Shown: positions 8,170 to 19,349, numbered from the stretch's first letter. The stretch: DNA of 39,259 bases from an uncultured Pseudomonadota bacterium (GCA_903848935.1 CAINHO010000041.1:1-39259); one strand, 5' to 3'. The notes: generated by a model from the sequence alone, not told the origin. Program-made: numbers and translations.

Positions 8170-9162
8170 ATGACAACAAACTGGCAAACCCAACTCGTAA
8201 GCGCGTTTACTGATTTTCAAACCTTGTGCGATTATTTACAACTTTCGCCGAATGACTTAAATCTTTCGTCCGATGCAGCCAAACAATTTCCATTGCGCGT
8301 GCCGTTGGCGTTTGCGTCACGCATTGAAAAAGGTAATCCGCTTGACCCGTTGTTGCGTCAAATTTTGCCAATTGGCGACGAATTAAAAACTTACGCGGGT
8401 TTTAGCGATGACCCCGTTGGCGATTTAAACGCCGTGAAACAAACGGGCGTTTTGCATAAATATCATGGGCGCGTGTTACTGATTAACACCGGCGCGTGTG
8501 CGATTCATTGCCGTTATTGCTTTCGCCGTAATTTTCCTTATGCTGATTTGCAACTCAGCAAACAACAAGAAAGTGACGTAATTCAAGCGATTCAAAATGA
8601 CACCAGTATTCAAGAAGTGATTTTGAGTGGTGGTGATCCGTTAATTTTGAACGATGCTCGTTTGGCACGATTGTTTGAAGCGTTGGCGGAAATTTCGACG
8701 TTAAAACGGATTCGGATTCACACCCGTTTGCCGATTGTGTTGCCTGACCGTGTGACAGATGAATTGTTGGAATTATTGAAACATTGTCCGAAAAAAATCA
8801 TCGTGGTGGTGCATTGCAATCATGCGAATGAAATTGATACCGACGTGGCGCAAGCGTGTCAGCGTTTGAAATCGGTGGGCGTGACGTTGTTGAATCAATC
8901 TGTTTTATTGCAAGGCGTGAATGATGATGCGACGGCGTTGTGTGATTTGAGCGAACGATTATTTGACGTAGGCGTGTTGCCGTATTACTTACATTTTCTG
9001 GATAAAGCCAACGGCACGGGGCATTTTCAAGTTTCAGAAAAAGAAGCGTTGGCGTTATTAACGGTGGTGCAAAATCGGTTATCGGGCTATTTAGTACCGA
9101 AATTAGTCACCGAGCAGGCGGGAGAGTTGTCGAAGCAAACGTTAAAACTTTCTGTTTTGTAA
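8170..9162 (+). CDS. epmB: EF-P beta-lysylation protein EpmB (lysine 2,3-aminomutase-like radical SAM enzyme)
   Basis: 330 residues from the ATG at 8170 (MTTNWQTQL); an in-frame ATG at 8128 is less likely because the family starts near here. EpmB converts L-alpha-lysine to (R)-beta-lysine, which EpmA attaches to EF-P. The radical-SAM motif is C110, C114, C117 (CAIHCRYCF). Other marks are the early FPLRVPLAFASRIEKGNPLDPLL, SGGDPL for SAM binding, and GVLPYYLHFLDKANGTGHF with SGYLVPKL near the end. The PLP-lysine expected by family lies in this last part. Its partners efp and epmA sit about 14 kb away at 22861-24417, so the pathway is split in two. It overlaps the convergent downstream gene by 21 bp. 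Confidence 0.93.
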   Translation: MTTNWQTQLVSAFTDFQTLCDYLQLSPNDLNLSSDAAKQFPLRVPLAFASRIEKGNPLDPLLRQILPIGDELKTYAGFSDDPVGDLNAVKQTGVLHKYHGRVLLINTGACAIHCRYCFRRNFPYADLQLSKQQESDVIQAIQNDTSIQEVILSGGDPLILNDARLARLFEALAEISTLKRIRIHTRLPIVLPDRVTDELLELLKHCPKKIIVVVHCNHANEIDTDVAQACQRLKSVGVTLLNQSVLLQGVNDDATALCDLSERLFDVGVLPYYLHFLDKANGTGHFQVSEKEALALLTVVQNRLSGYLVPKLVTEQAGELSKQTLKLSVL

Positions 9163-9612
9163 TGCCGAAGTATTAGCCGGTTTAGCATCAGAAATATAGC
9201 GGACAGTGAGTTGATTCGTACTTTTACGCCAAATATCTACCACGAAATGCTCTGATTTTTGATGTTTCTTTTTGTCGGATTCAATTGAAAAACTCACCGC
9301 CGCAAAGTCATCCATAAAGCGCACCGATAAATTTTGCGGATTAAAATTCGTCTGTTGTTTTGCCGCCTTCAACCACTCCGTTTTCGACTGCCAATCGCCG
9401 CTATTATTCATCCAAACTTCAAAACCTTCCGCTAAAGAATTTTCTTTATTGGCTTGAATTGCTGCCATTAAATTTTGTTCTTTCAACGTGTATTCCGCCA
9501 CCTCACGAGTAACGGCTTGATTGCCGAAACCCAATGGCATCACCGCATTTTCTTCTGCCAAAACGGATTTTGCTAGCAATAACGCTATAACGAAAAAGTA
9601 TTTTTTGTACAT
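9142..9612 (-). CDS. Exported NTF2/SnoaL-like protein of unknown function
   Basis: 156 residues. A clear Sec signal peptide (MYKKYFFVIALLLAKSVLA, then EEN) predicts export. The mature part looks like one alpha+beta NTF2-fold domain: helices with TLKEQNLMAAIQANKEN, then FEVWMNNSGDWQSKTEWLKAA, and strands LSVRFMDDFAAVSFSIESD, HFVVDIWRKSTNQLTVRYISD. This pattern resembles DUF4440/SnoaL proteins, but no catalytic residue set stands out. It has a strong GGAGG before the ATG and sits downstream of an inverted repeat at 9631-9668. The 3' end overlaps epmB on the other strand. Confidence 0.55.
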   Translation of the reverse strand: MYKKYFFVIALLLAKSVLAEENAVMPLGFGNQAVTREVAEYTLKEQNLMAAIQANKENSLAEGFEVWMNNSGDWQSKTEWLKAAKQQTNFNPQNLSVRFMDDFAAVSFSIESDKKKHQKSEHFVVDIWRKSTNQLTVRYISDAKPANTSALQNRKF

Positions 9613-9630
9613 TTTGAATCCTCCGCATAA

Positions 9631-9668
9631 AGAAATAGATTGCCCGATGACTCGAGTAATCTATTTCT
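9631..9668 (-). terminator. Inverted repeat between the PHI-1-like and NTF2-like genes
   Basis: Arms 9631-9641 and 9658-9668 pair perfectly over 11 bp (AGAAATAGATT against AATCTATTTCT) with a 16-nt loop. It lies just after the stop at 9682 and just before the Shine-Dalgarno of the next minus-strand gene. Only TTT follows the stem on the minus strand, so it may be a weak terminator or a 5'-leader structure. Confidence 0.45.
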
Positions 9669-9681
9669 CAAAACTTAAAAA

Positions 9682-10725
9682 TTACGAACCGCTAAGGCAA
9701 CCTGTTAAACCATTTGAAAGATAACCGGTTCCAGCGGTTTGAGCGGCATTCGACCATTCGCCTTGAAGTTTCCAAGGAATCCCACCTAACGAAACGGTTC
9801 CAGGTTTTGTTGCATCCACTGTCGAAGGCCCAAATGTCCACGCACATTTGTCGCCATTTTCAGCTCCCAAAGAATCGTACCAACCGCCCCAAAATGCGGA
9901 ACTGGTTACAGGAAATGCAACGGGATCAGTGATGGTTTCGGCTAATTCGTGGGCAGTCACGCTCGCTAATGCCGCAAGACCTTGTGATTCTGCTTTCGTT
10001 GAAGTCGAGCCAGCAAGAACATAACCAGGTTTTTGTGCATTAACATCGTTTCTTGGAAGTGCGAAAGAGCTTTGTGGATCACAGCCCGCGTCGCCATCGA
10101 GATTAAAAAAGAAGGCAAATTGCAACGGTTTTCCACCACACGTTCCCGCACTGTGATACGCACAATAACCTGCAGAACCACGTTTCACGTCGGTATAAAC
10201 AGGATAATAACCATTTGGATCAATGTTTGCCGAACCCACCACTTTACAAACTTCAGATAACACATTGTTTGGATTATTGCTTGCGCTTGTTGAGAAGTCT
10301 GTTTTTTGTTGGACAAGTTTGTGAATTAACGGTGTCGGCAGATATTCGCTGACTGTACCGGCATAAGTAGAGCTATCAAAATTACCATATAACGAATTTA
10401 AGCCCGCTACTTTGTCACTAATAAATGTTTTGTTGCTCCACGATTTTCCCCAGAAAATCAACGTGGTATTGACTGCAGACATCACATTTCCACCATGAAA
10501 CGTCATGTTTGCAGTAGCTGGAGTTAAAGCAGCGGATGCTTTACGCGGCGTAAAATCATTCGCCCAAAAATGACTAACAATAAGATTATCTTTCGGGGCG
10601 TGCAAATCTTCGACTTGTGAATTTTCATCGCGGTCGTTGTTGTCATTGTATGATTTGTCGTTGTCAGCAAACGCATTGAACGACAATGCCTGTGCTATTA
10701 AAAATGGGAGAATAAATTTTTTCAT
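9682..10725 (-). CDS. Exported PHI-1/EXORDIUM-like protein with a HELAE motif
   Basis: 347 residues. The signal peptide (MKKFILPFLIAQALSFNAFA) is followed by an Asp/Asn-rich stretch (residues 21-40). I read the rest as resembling the plant phosphate-induced-1/EXORDIUM family: MTFHGGNVMSAVNTTLIFWGKSW (about 74-96), then VTAHELAETITDP (257-268), WYDSLGAENGDKCAW (282-296) and a late LQGEWSN before a final GC. HELAE (259-263) with E289 and D292 could form a metal site, but HExxE is not the zincin HExxH. Six cysteines could give disulfides. Function is unknown; it is probably periplasmic or secreted. AGGA precedes the ATG. An unrelated metallopeptidase family is the alternative. Confidence 0.5.
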   Translation of the reverse strand: MKKFILPFLIAQALSFNAFADNDKSYNDNNDRDENSQVEDLHAPKDNLIVSHFWANDFTPRKASAALTPATANMTFHGGNVMSAVNTTLIFWGKSWSNKTFISDKVAGLNSLYGNFDSSTYAGTVSEYLPTPLIHKLVQQKTDFSTSASNNPNNVLSEVCKVVGSANIDPNGYYPVYTDVKRGSAGYCAYHSAGTCGGKPLQFAFFFNLDGDAGCDPQSSFALPRNDVNAQKPGYVLAGSTSTKAESQGLAALASVTAHELAETITDPVAFPVTSSAFWGGWYDSLGAENGDKCAWTFGPSTVDATKPGTVSLGGIPWKLQGEWSNAAQTAGTGYLSNGLTGCLSGS

Positions 10726-10771
10726 TGGGGTTCCTATGGGTGATTAAAAATTAAACGTCAGGTCATTAAAC

Positions 10772-10829
10772 CATGAAACAAGCTATCGGCGTGAGCTGTG
10801 AAAACTTAGATTATTGTGACTGTTTCATG
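10772..10829. repeat. Spaced inverted repeat upstream of the PHI-1-like gene
   Basis: CATGAAACA (10772-10780) and TGTTTCATG (10821-10829) are perfect 9-bp arms about 40 bp apart, in the gap between the mepA stop and the PHI-1-like start. The spacing suits a looped operator or a long stem rather than an intrinsic terminator; no T tract follows. Confidence 0.35.
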
Positions 10830-10835
10830 TTAATT

Positions 10836-11651
10836 TTATTTCAGCATTTGCCGACACAATTCAGGAATAGCGGGCGGTTCAGCTGCAACCGATTCTTTGC
10901 CTTTAACAGGATGCGTGGCTTCAAATGAAAACCACCACGCCAAATCATCGCCACATCCATCACCTTGCGGCAATGGCTCTTGATGTTCACAATTCAAACT
11001 GTCTTTTGGGCAACTTAAACGAACATGAAAATGGTCATCATGTTTCCACCACGGGCGAATTTTACGCAACGCCGCCTGATGATTGGGTAACGTATGTTTA
11101 CACAATTCACGTTTGATAATCGGATTAACAAAAATCCGTTCCACGTCGGGCGATTGTGCGGCGGCGAGTAAAATCCGTTCATGTGCCGTCGTCCATTGCG
11201 GAATAGCGATTTTATCGGAACTCGTCAGCATCGAAGTCGCGCTCAAGGTTTCACGTTCGTGGTCACTCAACGCATTAGCCGTGTTCAACAAAAACCAAAT
11301 ATCCACGTCCAGCCCATTTTGATGACTACGGTGTCCACTCGGAGTACGTCCGCCGTGATGTTGACCTAAATCGCCAATCAATAAATTGCTCGCGTGTTCA
11401 GTCGCCACAGTTTGTCCAAGATTTTGAATAAATTTAATGAGATTCGGATGCCCATAAACACGTTGGCGCGATAAGCGCATCACTTGATAGCCCGTGCCAT
11501 CTATCGGCAACGTCACCGCGCCACTCACACAACCATTCGTGTAAGTGCCGATGCTTTGCGCGGAATTGCCGATTTCTAGTGCGTGCGTCGTCGCACCACA
11601 AACGCCGCTCAAAAATAGAATTAAATAAAACGAAAGGCTAATTTTAAGCAT
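10836..11651 (-). CDS. mepA: Penicillin-insensitive murein endopeptidase MepA
   Basis: 271 residues from the ATG at 11651, which lies inside the last codons of parC (8-bp overlap). A signal peptide ([20 protein letters not shown]) sends it to the periplasm. MepA is a LAS-family zinc metallopeptidase that cuts D-Ala-meso-DAP cross-links. The zinc-binding region is [30 protein letters not shown] (about residues 92-121), with HxxxxxxxD in order, and the later [15 protein letters not shown] supplies the final histidines. Several Cys pairs ([15 protein letters not shown]) fit the disulfides of the family. It is the last gene of hisB-hisH-parC-mepA. Confidence 0.92.
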   Translation of the reverse strand: MLKISLSFYLILFLSGVCGATTHALEIGNSAQSIGTYTNGCVSGAVTLPIDGTGYQVMRLSRQRVYGHPNLIKFIQNLGQTVATEHASNLLIGDLGQHHGGRTPSGHRSHQNGLDVDIWFLLNTANALSDHERETLSATSMLTSSDKIAIPQWTTAHERILLAAAQSPDVERIFVNPIIKRELCKHTLPNHQAALRKIRPWWKHDDHFHVRLSCPKDSLNCEHQEPLPQGDGCGDDLAWWFSFEATHPVKGKESVAAEPPAIPELCRQMLK

Positions 11652-13881
11652 CACATTCCAAGGCATCTACACGCTGAAAGCCACGCGGCAACAAGGTTCC
11701 TCGTTTCGCACGATTCCCCGTGTAAAGCTGTAAATCGCTGGGTTTCAAGGTCAACGTCCGTTTGCCAGAAATCACGGTCAACGCCGTTTCGGGTTTTAAA
11801 ATCGTAAACGCGACAATAAAATCAAAGTTATTTTGCAAATCGTTGCTCGGAATTTGAATCAGCTTATTGCCTTTACCTTTGGGCAGAGTCGGAATTTCGT
11901 TTAGCGGGAAAATCAACAAACGCCCTTGATTCGTCACAATCGCTAATAAATTCGATTCGTCAGAAGTTAATAGCGGTGACAACAATTTTTCATTATTTGC
12001 CAATGTGACCAAAGATTTACCCGCTTTATTTTTACTCGCCAATTCTTTCAGTGGCGTTTTAAAACCATAACCCCAAGAATTCACCAGCAACACAAAATCG
12101 TCAGTATTTCCCGCGATTAAATGCGTAAACGTTGCGCCTTCAGGTGGATTAAAACGCCCCGTCAATGGTTCACCTTGTGTTCGCGCCGACGGTAAATCAT
12201 GCGTTGTCGAACTATAAACGCGCCCCGTCGAATCAAACAAATAAACGGATTGCGTCGAACGAGTTTTCACGGCAGTTTGAAAATTATCACCTGCGCGATA
12301 ACTCAAACTTTCCACGTCGATGTCGTGACCTTTCGCGGCACGAATCCAACCTTTTTCCGACAAAATCACCGTCAATGGTTCGTTTGAAATCAACGCCGTA
12401 TCGTTCAATGCTTGCGCCGCTTGACGAGAAACAATCGGCGAACGACGTTCATCGCCATAAACATTGGCATCTTGTTGTAATTCTTTTTTGATGAGTTTTT
12501 TCAGCGATAATTCCGAGCCTAATGTTTGTTCAAGTCGGTCGCGCTCTTTCGCCAACCCGTCTTGTTCACCGCGAATTTTGATTTCTTCGAGCTTAATCAA
12601 CTGGCGCAATTTCAATTCTAAAATCGCTTCCGCTTGAATTTCACTTAATCCAAAACGCGCAATTAAAATCGCTTTCGGCACGTCTTCGGTGCGAATAATC
12701 GCAATCACTTCGTCGATGCTCAAGTACGCAATCAGTAAACCTTCCAAAATATGCAACCGCGCGAGGACTTTATTCAGCCGATGTTGCAAACGGCGACGCA
12801 CGGTGTCGATTCTAAAACTGAGCCATTCGCGCAAAATTTCGAGCAGATTTTTGACTTGCGGGCGACCGTCCAAACCAATCATGTTCATATTGACGCGATA
12901 ACTTTTTTCTAAATCGGTTGTAGCGAACAAATGCGACATGATTTCTTCGGCGTTGCCACGTTTCGATTTGGGAATAATCAGCAACCGACACGGATTTTCA
13001 TGATCAGATTCGTCGCGCAAATCTTCCAGCATCGGCAATTTTTTCGCCAACATTTGCGCGGCAATTTGTTCCATCAATTTCGAACCAGACACTTGATGTG
13101 GCAACGCGGTGATAATAATTACGCCGTCTTCTAATTCATAAGTTGCCCGCATTTTGACTGAACCGCCACCCGTGCGATAAATTTTCTGTAAATCTTCGCG
13201 ACTGCTGATAATTTCGGCTTCAGTGGGATAATCAGGCGCAGAAACAAAGGTTAATAAAGTGTCTAAATTGGTTTCGGGCGAGTCGAGTAATTGCACACAC
13301 GCACCGACAATTTCACGCAAATTATGCGGCGGAATATCCGTTGCCATCCCAACCGCAATGCCGGTTGTGCCGTTGAGTAAAATGTTCGGTAAACGCGCAG
13401 GCAAACGTTCTGGCTCTTTGAGTGACGCATCAAAATTGTCTGTCCATTCAACCGTGCCTTGTTCAATTTCATTGAGCAACGTGTTGGCGTAAGGCGTTAA
13501 ACGCGATTCGGTGTAGCGCATCGCCGCAAATGATTTTGGATCGTCGGGCGAACCCCAATTTCCCTGACCATCGACCAACGGATAACGATATGAAAACGGT
13601 TGCGCCATTAACACCATCGCTTCATAGCAAGCAGAATCACCGTGCGGATGATATTTACCTAACACGTCGCCGACCGTTCGCGCCGACTTTTTATATTTCG
13701 CCATGGCATTCAAACCGAGTTCCGACATCGCATAAATAATGCGGCGTTGCACAGGTTTTAAGCCGTCGGCAATGTGTGGCAAAGCGCGATCTAAAATCAC
13801 ATACATCGAATAATCGAGGTAGGCTTTTTCGGCAAAATCTTTAAGTTGTTGTTGTTCAAATGTGTCGGCAAAACTGACCAT
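11644..13881 (-). CDS. parC: DNA topoisomerase IV subunit A (ParC)
   Basis: 745 residues from the ATG at 13881, close to the 752 of E. coli. An upstream start at 13899 is rejected because the ATG shares a base with the hisH stop (TAATG). ParC forms the DNA-cleaving part of topoisomerase IV and decatenates daughter chromosomes with ParE. Visible are the quinolone-resistance region [16 protein letters not shown] with wild-type-like S and E, the catalytic tyrosine in [14 protein letters not shown], a GyrA/ParC-type coiled-coil hinge around residues 350-450, and a beta-propeller-like C-terminal region shorter than in GyrA, without a clear GyrA box. parE is not in the window. It is coupled to hisH and mepA by overlaps. 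Confidence 0.95.
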   Translation of the reverse strand: MVSFADTFEQQQLKDFAEKAYLDYSMYVILDRALPHIADGLKPVQRRIIYAMSELGLNAMAKYKKSARTVGDVLGKYHPHGDSACYEAMVLMAQPFSYRYPLVDGQGNWGSPDDPKSFAAMRYTESRLTPYANTLLNEIEQGTVEWTDNFDASLKEPERLPARLPNILLNGTTGIAVGMATDIPPHNLREIVGACVQLLDSPETNLDTLLTFVSAPDYPTEAEIISSREDLQKIYRTGGGSVKMRATYELEDGVIIITALPHQVSGSKLMEQIAAQMLAKKLPMLEDLRDESDHENPCRLLIIPKSKRGNAEEIMSHLFATTDLEKSYRVNMNMIGLDGRPQVKNLLEILREWLSFRIDTVRRRLQHRLNKVLARLHILEGLLIAYLSIDEVIAIIRTEDVPKAILIARFGLSEIQAEAILELKLRQLIKLEEIKIRGEQDGLAKERDRLEQTLGSELSLKKLIKKELQQDANVYGDERRSPIVSRQAAQALNDTALISNEPLTVILSEKGWIRAAKGHDIDVESLSYRAGDNFQTAVKTRSTQSVYLFDSTGRVYSSTTHDLPSARTQGEPLTGRFNPPEGATFTHLIAGNTDDFVLLVNSWGYGFKTPLKELASKNKAGKSLVTLANNEKLLSPLLTSDESNLLAIVTNQGRLLIFPLNEIPTLPKGKGNKLIQIPSNDLQNNFDFIVAFTILKPETALTVISGKRTLTLKPSDLQLYTGNRAKRGTLLPRGFQRVDALECDA

Positions 13882-14522
13882 TAAATATGTCCATCCCAAT
13901 TTAAAAAATTCTGTAACAACTGCAAGCCCACGGTTTGGCTTTTTTCAGGATGAAATTGCACGGCGAAGACATTTTTTTTCGTTAACGCACAGGCAAACGC
14001 CTTTGGATAATCACTCGTTCCAGCCACAATCGTGTCATCTTGCACGGCGGCGTAATAACTGTGAACAAAATAAAAGCGGCTTTCGTCGGGAATGTCACGC
14101 CACAACGGATGCAGCTGTTGTTTAACTTGATTCCAACCCATGTGCGGCACTTTCAAAATCTCACCATTTTCGTCGAGCAACGGGTCAGCAAATTTCAAAA
14201 CATGACCATCCAAAATCCCCAAACAATCCGTGTGACCATTTTCTTTACTGTCGTTTAACAACGCCTGCATTCCCAAACAAATACCTAAAAATGGTTTCGT
14301 TTCAGCGGCTTGTTTAATGACTTCGACCAAATTCAAATCATGCAACGCTTTCATGCAATCACGCATCGCACCAACACCTGGAAACACCACGCGATCCGCA
14401 TTTAAAATCGTTTCTGCATCGGAAGTCACCACCACATTCACGTCGGGCGCGGCGTGCTGTAAGGCTTTTGAAATCGAATGCAAATTACCCATGCCGTAAT
14501 CAAGTACTGCAACTGTAGACAT
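13881..14522 (-). CDS. hisH: Imidazole glycerol phosphate synthase subunit HisH (glutamine amidotransferase)
   Basis: 213 residues, normal for the family. HisH hydrolyses glutamine and channels ammonia to HisF in histidine synthesis. The class I triad is visible: C82 in FLGICLGMQ, and His and Glu in VQFHPEKS near residue 195. The N-terminal [16 protein letters not shown] and VFPGVGAM are typical. Its start overlaps the hisB stop and its stop overlaps the parC start, each as TAATG. hisA and hisF, the usual next genes, are absent here. Confidence 0.96.
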   Translation of the reverse strand: MSTVAVLDYGMGNLHSISKALQHAAPDVNVVVTSDAETILNADRVVFPGVGAMRDCMKALHDLNLVEVIKQAAETKPFLGICLGMQALLNDSKENGHTDCLGILDGHVLKFADPLLDENGEILKVPHMGWNQVKQQLHPLWRDIPDESRFYFVHSYYAAVQDDTIVAGTSDYPKAFACALTKKNVFAVQFHPEKSQTVGLQLLQNFLNWDGHI

Positions 14523-15115
14523 TACAAAACTCCTTTGGTTGACGGCATAATGCCGCTCATTCGTTCATCTAATGTAATCGCATTTCTCACCGCACGACCA
14601 AACGCTTTAAACACCGTTTCAGCTATATGATGCGCGTTGCCACCTTTCAAATTATCAATGTGCAACGTCACGCCAGCATGATTCACAAAACCTTGAAAAA
14701 ATTCGCGTAATAAATCCACATCAAAATCACCGATAAAAGCACGGTTAAACATCGCGTCATAATACAAACTTGGGCGACCCGAAAAATCAATGACAACACG
14801 CGACAACGATTCATCAAGCGGAACATAAGCGTGACCGTAACGGGAAATACCTTTTTTATCGCCTAACGCTTTGGCAAATGCTTGACCGAGCGTGATGCCA
14901 ATATCTTCAACGGTGTGATGCGCGTCAATATCCAAATCGCCTTTCGCATGAATTGTCATATCAATCATGCCGTGGCGGGCAATTTGATCGAGCATGTGAT
15001 TTAAAAATGGCACGCCGGTTTGAAAATCGGTTTTACCGGTGCCGTCTAAATTAACGGTAATTGTGATTTGAGTTTCGAGCGTATTTCGCTCAATGGTTGC
15101 GATACGTGAAGTCAT
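14522..15115 (-). CDS. hisB: Imidazoleglycerol-phosphate dehydratase HisB (monofunctional)
   Basis: 197 residues from the ATG at 15115; the longer frame begins at a TTG inside the upstream hairpin and is rejected. It dehydrates imidazole glycerol phosphate in histidine synthesis with Mn ions. The paired metal-binding motifs are [30 protein letters not shown] and [17 protein letters not shown], with the strand [18 protein letters not shown]. It has no HisB-N phosphatase domain, unlike E. coli. The stop overlaps the hisH start. There is no clear Shine-Dalgarno, and an intrinsic terminator ends only about 30 nt upstream. Confidence 0.95.
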   Translation of the reverse strand: MTSRIATIERNTLETQITITVNLDGTGKTDFQTGVPFLNHMLDQIARHGMIDMTIHAKGDLDIDAHHTVEDIGITLGQAFAKALGDKKGISRYGHAYVPLDESLSRVVIDFSGRPSLYYDAMFNRAFIGDFDVDLLREFFQGFVNHAGVTLHIDNLKGGNAHHIAETVFKAFGRAVRNAITLDERMSGIMPSTKGVL

Positions 15116-15133
15116 AATTTTTTGAGGTTGGCT

Positions 15134-15177
15134 AAAACAAAAACGCGATAACACCGTTTGAAACAATGTTATCGCGG
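15134..15177 (-). terminator. Intrinsic terminator downstream of merR
   Basis: Perfect 10-bp arms CGCGATAACA (15144-15153) and TGTTATCGCG (15167-15176) are followed on the minus strand by TTTTTGTTTT. It ends the pheST-ihfA-merR transcript. On the plus strand the stem is followed by a T-rich stretch too, so it may work both ways. Confidence 0.8.
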
Positions 15178-15197
15178 CTATTTTTTATAGAAAAGAT

Positions 15198-15551
15198 TTA
15201 ACGGAGTAATTCTAAAATATCTTCCAACTCACCAATCATTTGATGAATCAGTTGTTTAGTGATAGTGGAATCGTTTTTTGAATCGGCACTGGATAGATGC
15301 GCTTTTGCGCCGCCAATCGTATAACCTTGTTCGTAAAGCAATGCCCGAATTTGCCGAATAATTAACACATCATGACGCTGATAATAACGCCGATTGCCAC
15401 GTCGTTTAACGGGGTTAATCTCGGTAAATTCTTGTTCCCAATAACGTAAAACATGTGGTTTTACACCACACAATTCACTCACCTCACCAATGCTAAAGTA
15501 GCATTTTGCCGGAATCGTCGGCAATTCGTTGTTAGTACTCGGATCCAGCAT
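15198..15551 (-). CDS. MerR-family transcriptional regulator (ihfA-linked)
   Basis: 117 residues. The N-terminal half is a MerR winged helix: [25 protein letters not shown] (about residues 18-42), then [37 protein letters not shown]. The C-terminus is a short dimerisation helix ([15 protein letters not shown]) without metal-binding cysteines of the classical MerR metal sensors. It overlaps the ihfA 3' end by 20 bp, an arrangement common in gammaproteobacteria after pheT-ihfA. The target and ligand are unknown. Confidence 0.9.
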   Translation of the reverse strand: MLDPSTNNELPTIPAKCYFSIGEVSELCGVKPHVLRYWEQEFTEINPVKRRGNRRYYQRHDVLIIRQIRALLYEQGYTIGGAKAHLSSADSKNDSTITKQLIHQMIGELEDILELLR

Positions 15552-15831
15552 ACGCTTCTACTCGTGCTTTAAGTTTTTGACCCGATCTAAACGTCACCAC
15601 ACGGCGTGCCGTAATCGGAATTTCTTTGCCTGTTTTTGGATTGCGTCCTGGGCGACCTGTTTTATCACGCAATTCAAATTTACCAAAACCCGATAATTTG
15701 ACTTGCTCGCCGTGATCCAAAGATCGTTTAATTTCTTCAAAAAAAAGATCCACCATATCTTTGGCTTCACGCTTATTTAAACCCAATTCGTTAAATAGAT
15801 TTTCAGCGAAATCTGCTTTTGTTAATGCCAT
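15532..15831 (-). CDS. ihfA: Integration host factor subunit alpha
   Basis: 99 residues, full length. It shows the HU/IHF fold with [30 protein letters not shown], the beta arm [30 protein letters not shown] with the intercalating proline, and an N-terminus (ALTKADFAE) typical of the alpha subunit. IHF bends DNA at specific sites as a heterodimer with IhfB (not in the window). It lies 3 nt after pheT, with GAGAGA before the ATG, and overlaps merR. Confidence 0.96.
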   Translation of the reverse strand: MALTKADFAENLFNELGLNKREAKDMVDLFFEEIKRSLDHGEQVKLSGFGKFELRDKTGRPGRNPKTGKEIPITARRVVTFRSGQKLKARVEAYAGSEY

Positions 15832-15834
15832 ATT

Positions 15835-18210
15835 TTAATCTCTCAATTTCGCGCCCGTTTTCACGGTTAAAGTCTCTAGGAATGTGCTAACTATAGCATC
15901 AATTTCGGTATCTGTAAGCGTTTGTGCTTGATTTTGCAGCACTAAACTCAATGCCACACTTTTAAAACCCTCTTCAACGCCTTTGCCACGATACACGTCA
16001 AAAATCACCGCTTCTTGTAATAAAGGCTGTGAACACGATTGAATTGCCCCAATTATATCGCCAGCATTCACCTCTTCTTTAACAAGCAACGCTAAATCAC
16101 GGCGTACTGAAGGGAATTTCGATAACGATTTGAAACTTGAGCGTTGTTTTTGCAGCAGTAAATCTTGCGATAATTCAAACAAAAATACCGGAGTTTCAAA
16201 ACCCAATTGTTGTTCTAAATTCGGGTGCAACATTCCCAACCAACCCACGACTTCACCATTTTCGGTAAGAATTTTCGCGCTTTGACCAGGGTGCAAGGTT
16301 TCGTGTGATTCAGAGACAAATTGTACTTTGCAACCTGTTAATCCAAAAATCGCTTCAACGTCAGCTTTCACGTCGTAGAAATCAACGGCGCGTTCTTGTT
16401 CGCCCCATTGTTCAGCAGTGACATTGCCTAACGCCAAACCGGCAAGCATTTTTTCTTGCAGAGTTTCACCCTCGTTTTGGACAAAATGTAAACCCGATTC
16501 GAATAAACGTACGCGCGTTTGTTGACGATTCGTATTATGCAACGCCGCTGTTAATAATCCGCCCCACAACGTGGTTCGCATCACCGCTAAATCAGCAGAA
16601 ATTGGATTTTGTAAACGAATAAATTCGGCACTGGGCGCAATCGTTTTTTGCAGATTTTCATCGACAAAACTGTAAGTAATCGCTTCTTGATAACCGCAAT
16701 CGACCAATAAATCTTTGACGCGATCCAAATCCAAAACCGTTTCCGTCGCTTGATTTAATGATGAACGCACTAAAATTTGATTGTTTGGCAAATTGTTGTA
16801 GCCGTAAATTCGCGCAATTTCTTCAATCAAATCGGCTTCAATGGCAATGTCGAAACGAAAACTCGGTGGCGTGACCAACCAGCCGTCAGTTTGCGTGACC
16901 ACTTTCATGCCTAAGCGTTCCAAAATTCCAGTCACATTTTCAGACTCAAATGACATTCCTAAAATTTTGGTTAATTTCGTTTCGCGTAAAATAATCGATT
17001 CACGTTTTGGCAATTCAGAAGTCGTCGTAACCTCGGTAATTTCGCCCGCTTGACCGCCACAAATTTCTAAAATCAATTGTGTCGCACGTTCAATGGCTCG
17101 GTTTTGCAATTCGAAATCCACGCCACGTTCAAAACGGTGTGACGAATCGGTATGTAAACCAAATTGACGTGCTTTCCCTGCAATCGCCAGTGGCGTAAAA
17201 AACGCACATTCTAAAAAGACGCTGTTTGTATTTTCATGAACAGCCGAATATGAGCCACCCATCACACCAGCGAACGCTAACGCACTTTCATCGTCGGCAA
17301 TTACCAAACATTTTTCGTCAAATATAATCGTTTGAGTGTTTAGTAATTCTAAGGTTTCGCCATTTGTTGCGTAACGAATCGTGATACCACCGTTTAATTT
17401 TTCGGCATCGAAGACATGCAACGGTTGACCTAATTCGAGCAACACATAATTTGTCACATCGACCAACGGACTTAACGAGCGTAAACCCGAACGACGCAAA
17501 CGTTCTTGCATCCAAAGTGGTGTTTGTGCCTGATTATTCACACCCGAAATTAACCGACCTAAATAACGTGGACACGCTGTCGTTGCCTCAACAGTTACGG
17601 TTAATTTTTCAGAATGCGTGACAGCCACGGGTTCAATTACGGGGACATTCAAAACGATTTTATTTAAAACTGCGATTTCTCGCGCCACGCCTTCTACACT
17701 CAAACAATCAGCACGATTTGGCGTTAAATCAACTTCGATACTATTGTCATTTAATTGCAAATACTCACGAATATCTATGCCGACAGGTGCATCAGCAGGC
17801 AATTCCATCAAGCCTTCAGCTTCGGCAACTAATCCTAATTCTTTTGCTGAACAAAGCATTCCGAACGATTCAATACCGCGTAATTTTGATTGTTTGATTT
17901 TGAAATCACCAGGCAACACTGCGCCACATAATGCCGCTGGAATTTTCAAACCGACGCGCACATTTGCCGCACCGCACACGATTTGTAAAAGTTCAGTTTC
18001 GCCAACATTGACTTTACAAACGTTTAATTTGTCTGCGTCGGGATGTTTTTCCATTTCGACAACTTCACCAACCACCACACCGCTAAATTGTGCTGCGACA
18101 GGTTCAACCGCATCGACTTCCAAGCCTGCCATCGTGATTTGTGCGACGAGTTCTTCCGTGCCGAGTGCTGGATTAACGTAGGTTCTTAACCAAGTTTCAC
18201 TGATTTTCAT
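15835..18210 (-). CDS. pheT: Phenylalanine--tRNA ligase beta subunit
   Basis: 791 residues, the normal bacterial length. Domains in order: N-terminal EMAP/OB tRNA-binding region (VVVGEVVEMEKHPDADKLNVCKVNVGE, about 44-70), B3/B4 editing region (FDAEKLNGGITIRYA, DDESALAFAGVMGG, then SSHRFERGVDFELQNRAIERA), B5 region, the catalytic-like core (NPISADLAVMRTTLWGGLL) and the C-terminal anticodon-binding FDX-ACB domain (SLSKFPSVRRDLALLV, then FDVYRGKGVEEGFKSVALSL). It forms the alpha2-beta2 enzyme with PheS, whose gene ends 12 nt upstream. Confidence 0.97.
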   Translation of the reverse strand: MKISETWLRTYVNPALGTEELVAQITMAGLEVDAVEPVAAQFSGVVVGEVVEMEKHPDADKLNVCKVNVGETELLQIVCGAANVRVGLKIPAALCGAVLPGDFKIKQSKLRGIESFGMLCSAKELGLVAEAEGLMELPADAPVGIDIREYLQLNDNSIEVDLTPNRADCLSVEGVAREIAVLNKIVLNVPVIEPVAVTHSEKLTVTVEATTACPRYLGRLISGVNNQAQTPLWMQERLRRSGLRSLSPLVDVTNYVLLELGQPLHVFDAEKLNGGITIRYATNGETLELLNTQTIIFDEKCLVIADDESALAFAGVMGGSYSAVHENTNSVFLECAFFTPLAIAGKARQFGLHTDSSHRFERGVDFELQNRAIERATQLILEICGGQAGEITEVTTTSELPKRESIILRETKLTKILGMSFESENVTGILERLGMKVVTQTDGWLVTPPSFRFDIAIEADLIEEIARIYGYNNLPNNQILVRSSLNQATETVLDLDRVKDLLVDCGYQEAITYSFVDENLQKTIAPSAEFIRLQNPISADLAVMRTTLWGGLLTAALHNTNRQQTRVRLFESGLHFVQNEGETLQEKMLAGLALGNVTAEQWGEQERAVDFYDVKADVEAIFGLTGCKVQFVSESHETLHPGQSAKILTENGEVVGWLGMLHPNLEQQLGFETPVFLFELSQDLLLQKQRSSFKSLSKFPSVRRDLALLVKEEVNAGDIIGAIQSCSQPLLQEAVIFDVYRGKGVEEGFKSVALSLVLQNQAQTLTDTEIDAIVSTFLETLTVKTGAKLRD

Positions 18211-18222
18211 AACGTCCTTGCC

Positions 18223-19325
<1,103 letters not shown>

Positions 19326-19349
19326 AAGGTTAAAATCGGAATCACATTT

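Noticed and set aside
17618..18181. 187-codon open frame on the plus strand
   Set aside because: It lies wholly inside pheT on the opposite strand, has low-complexity Ser/Thr-rich content and no ribosome-binding site.
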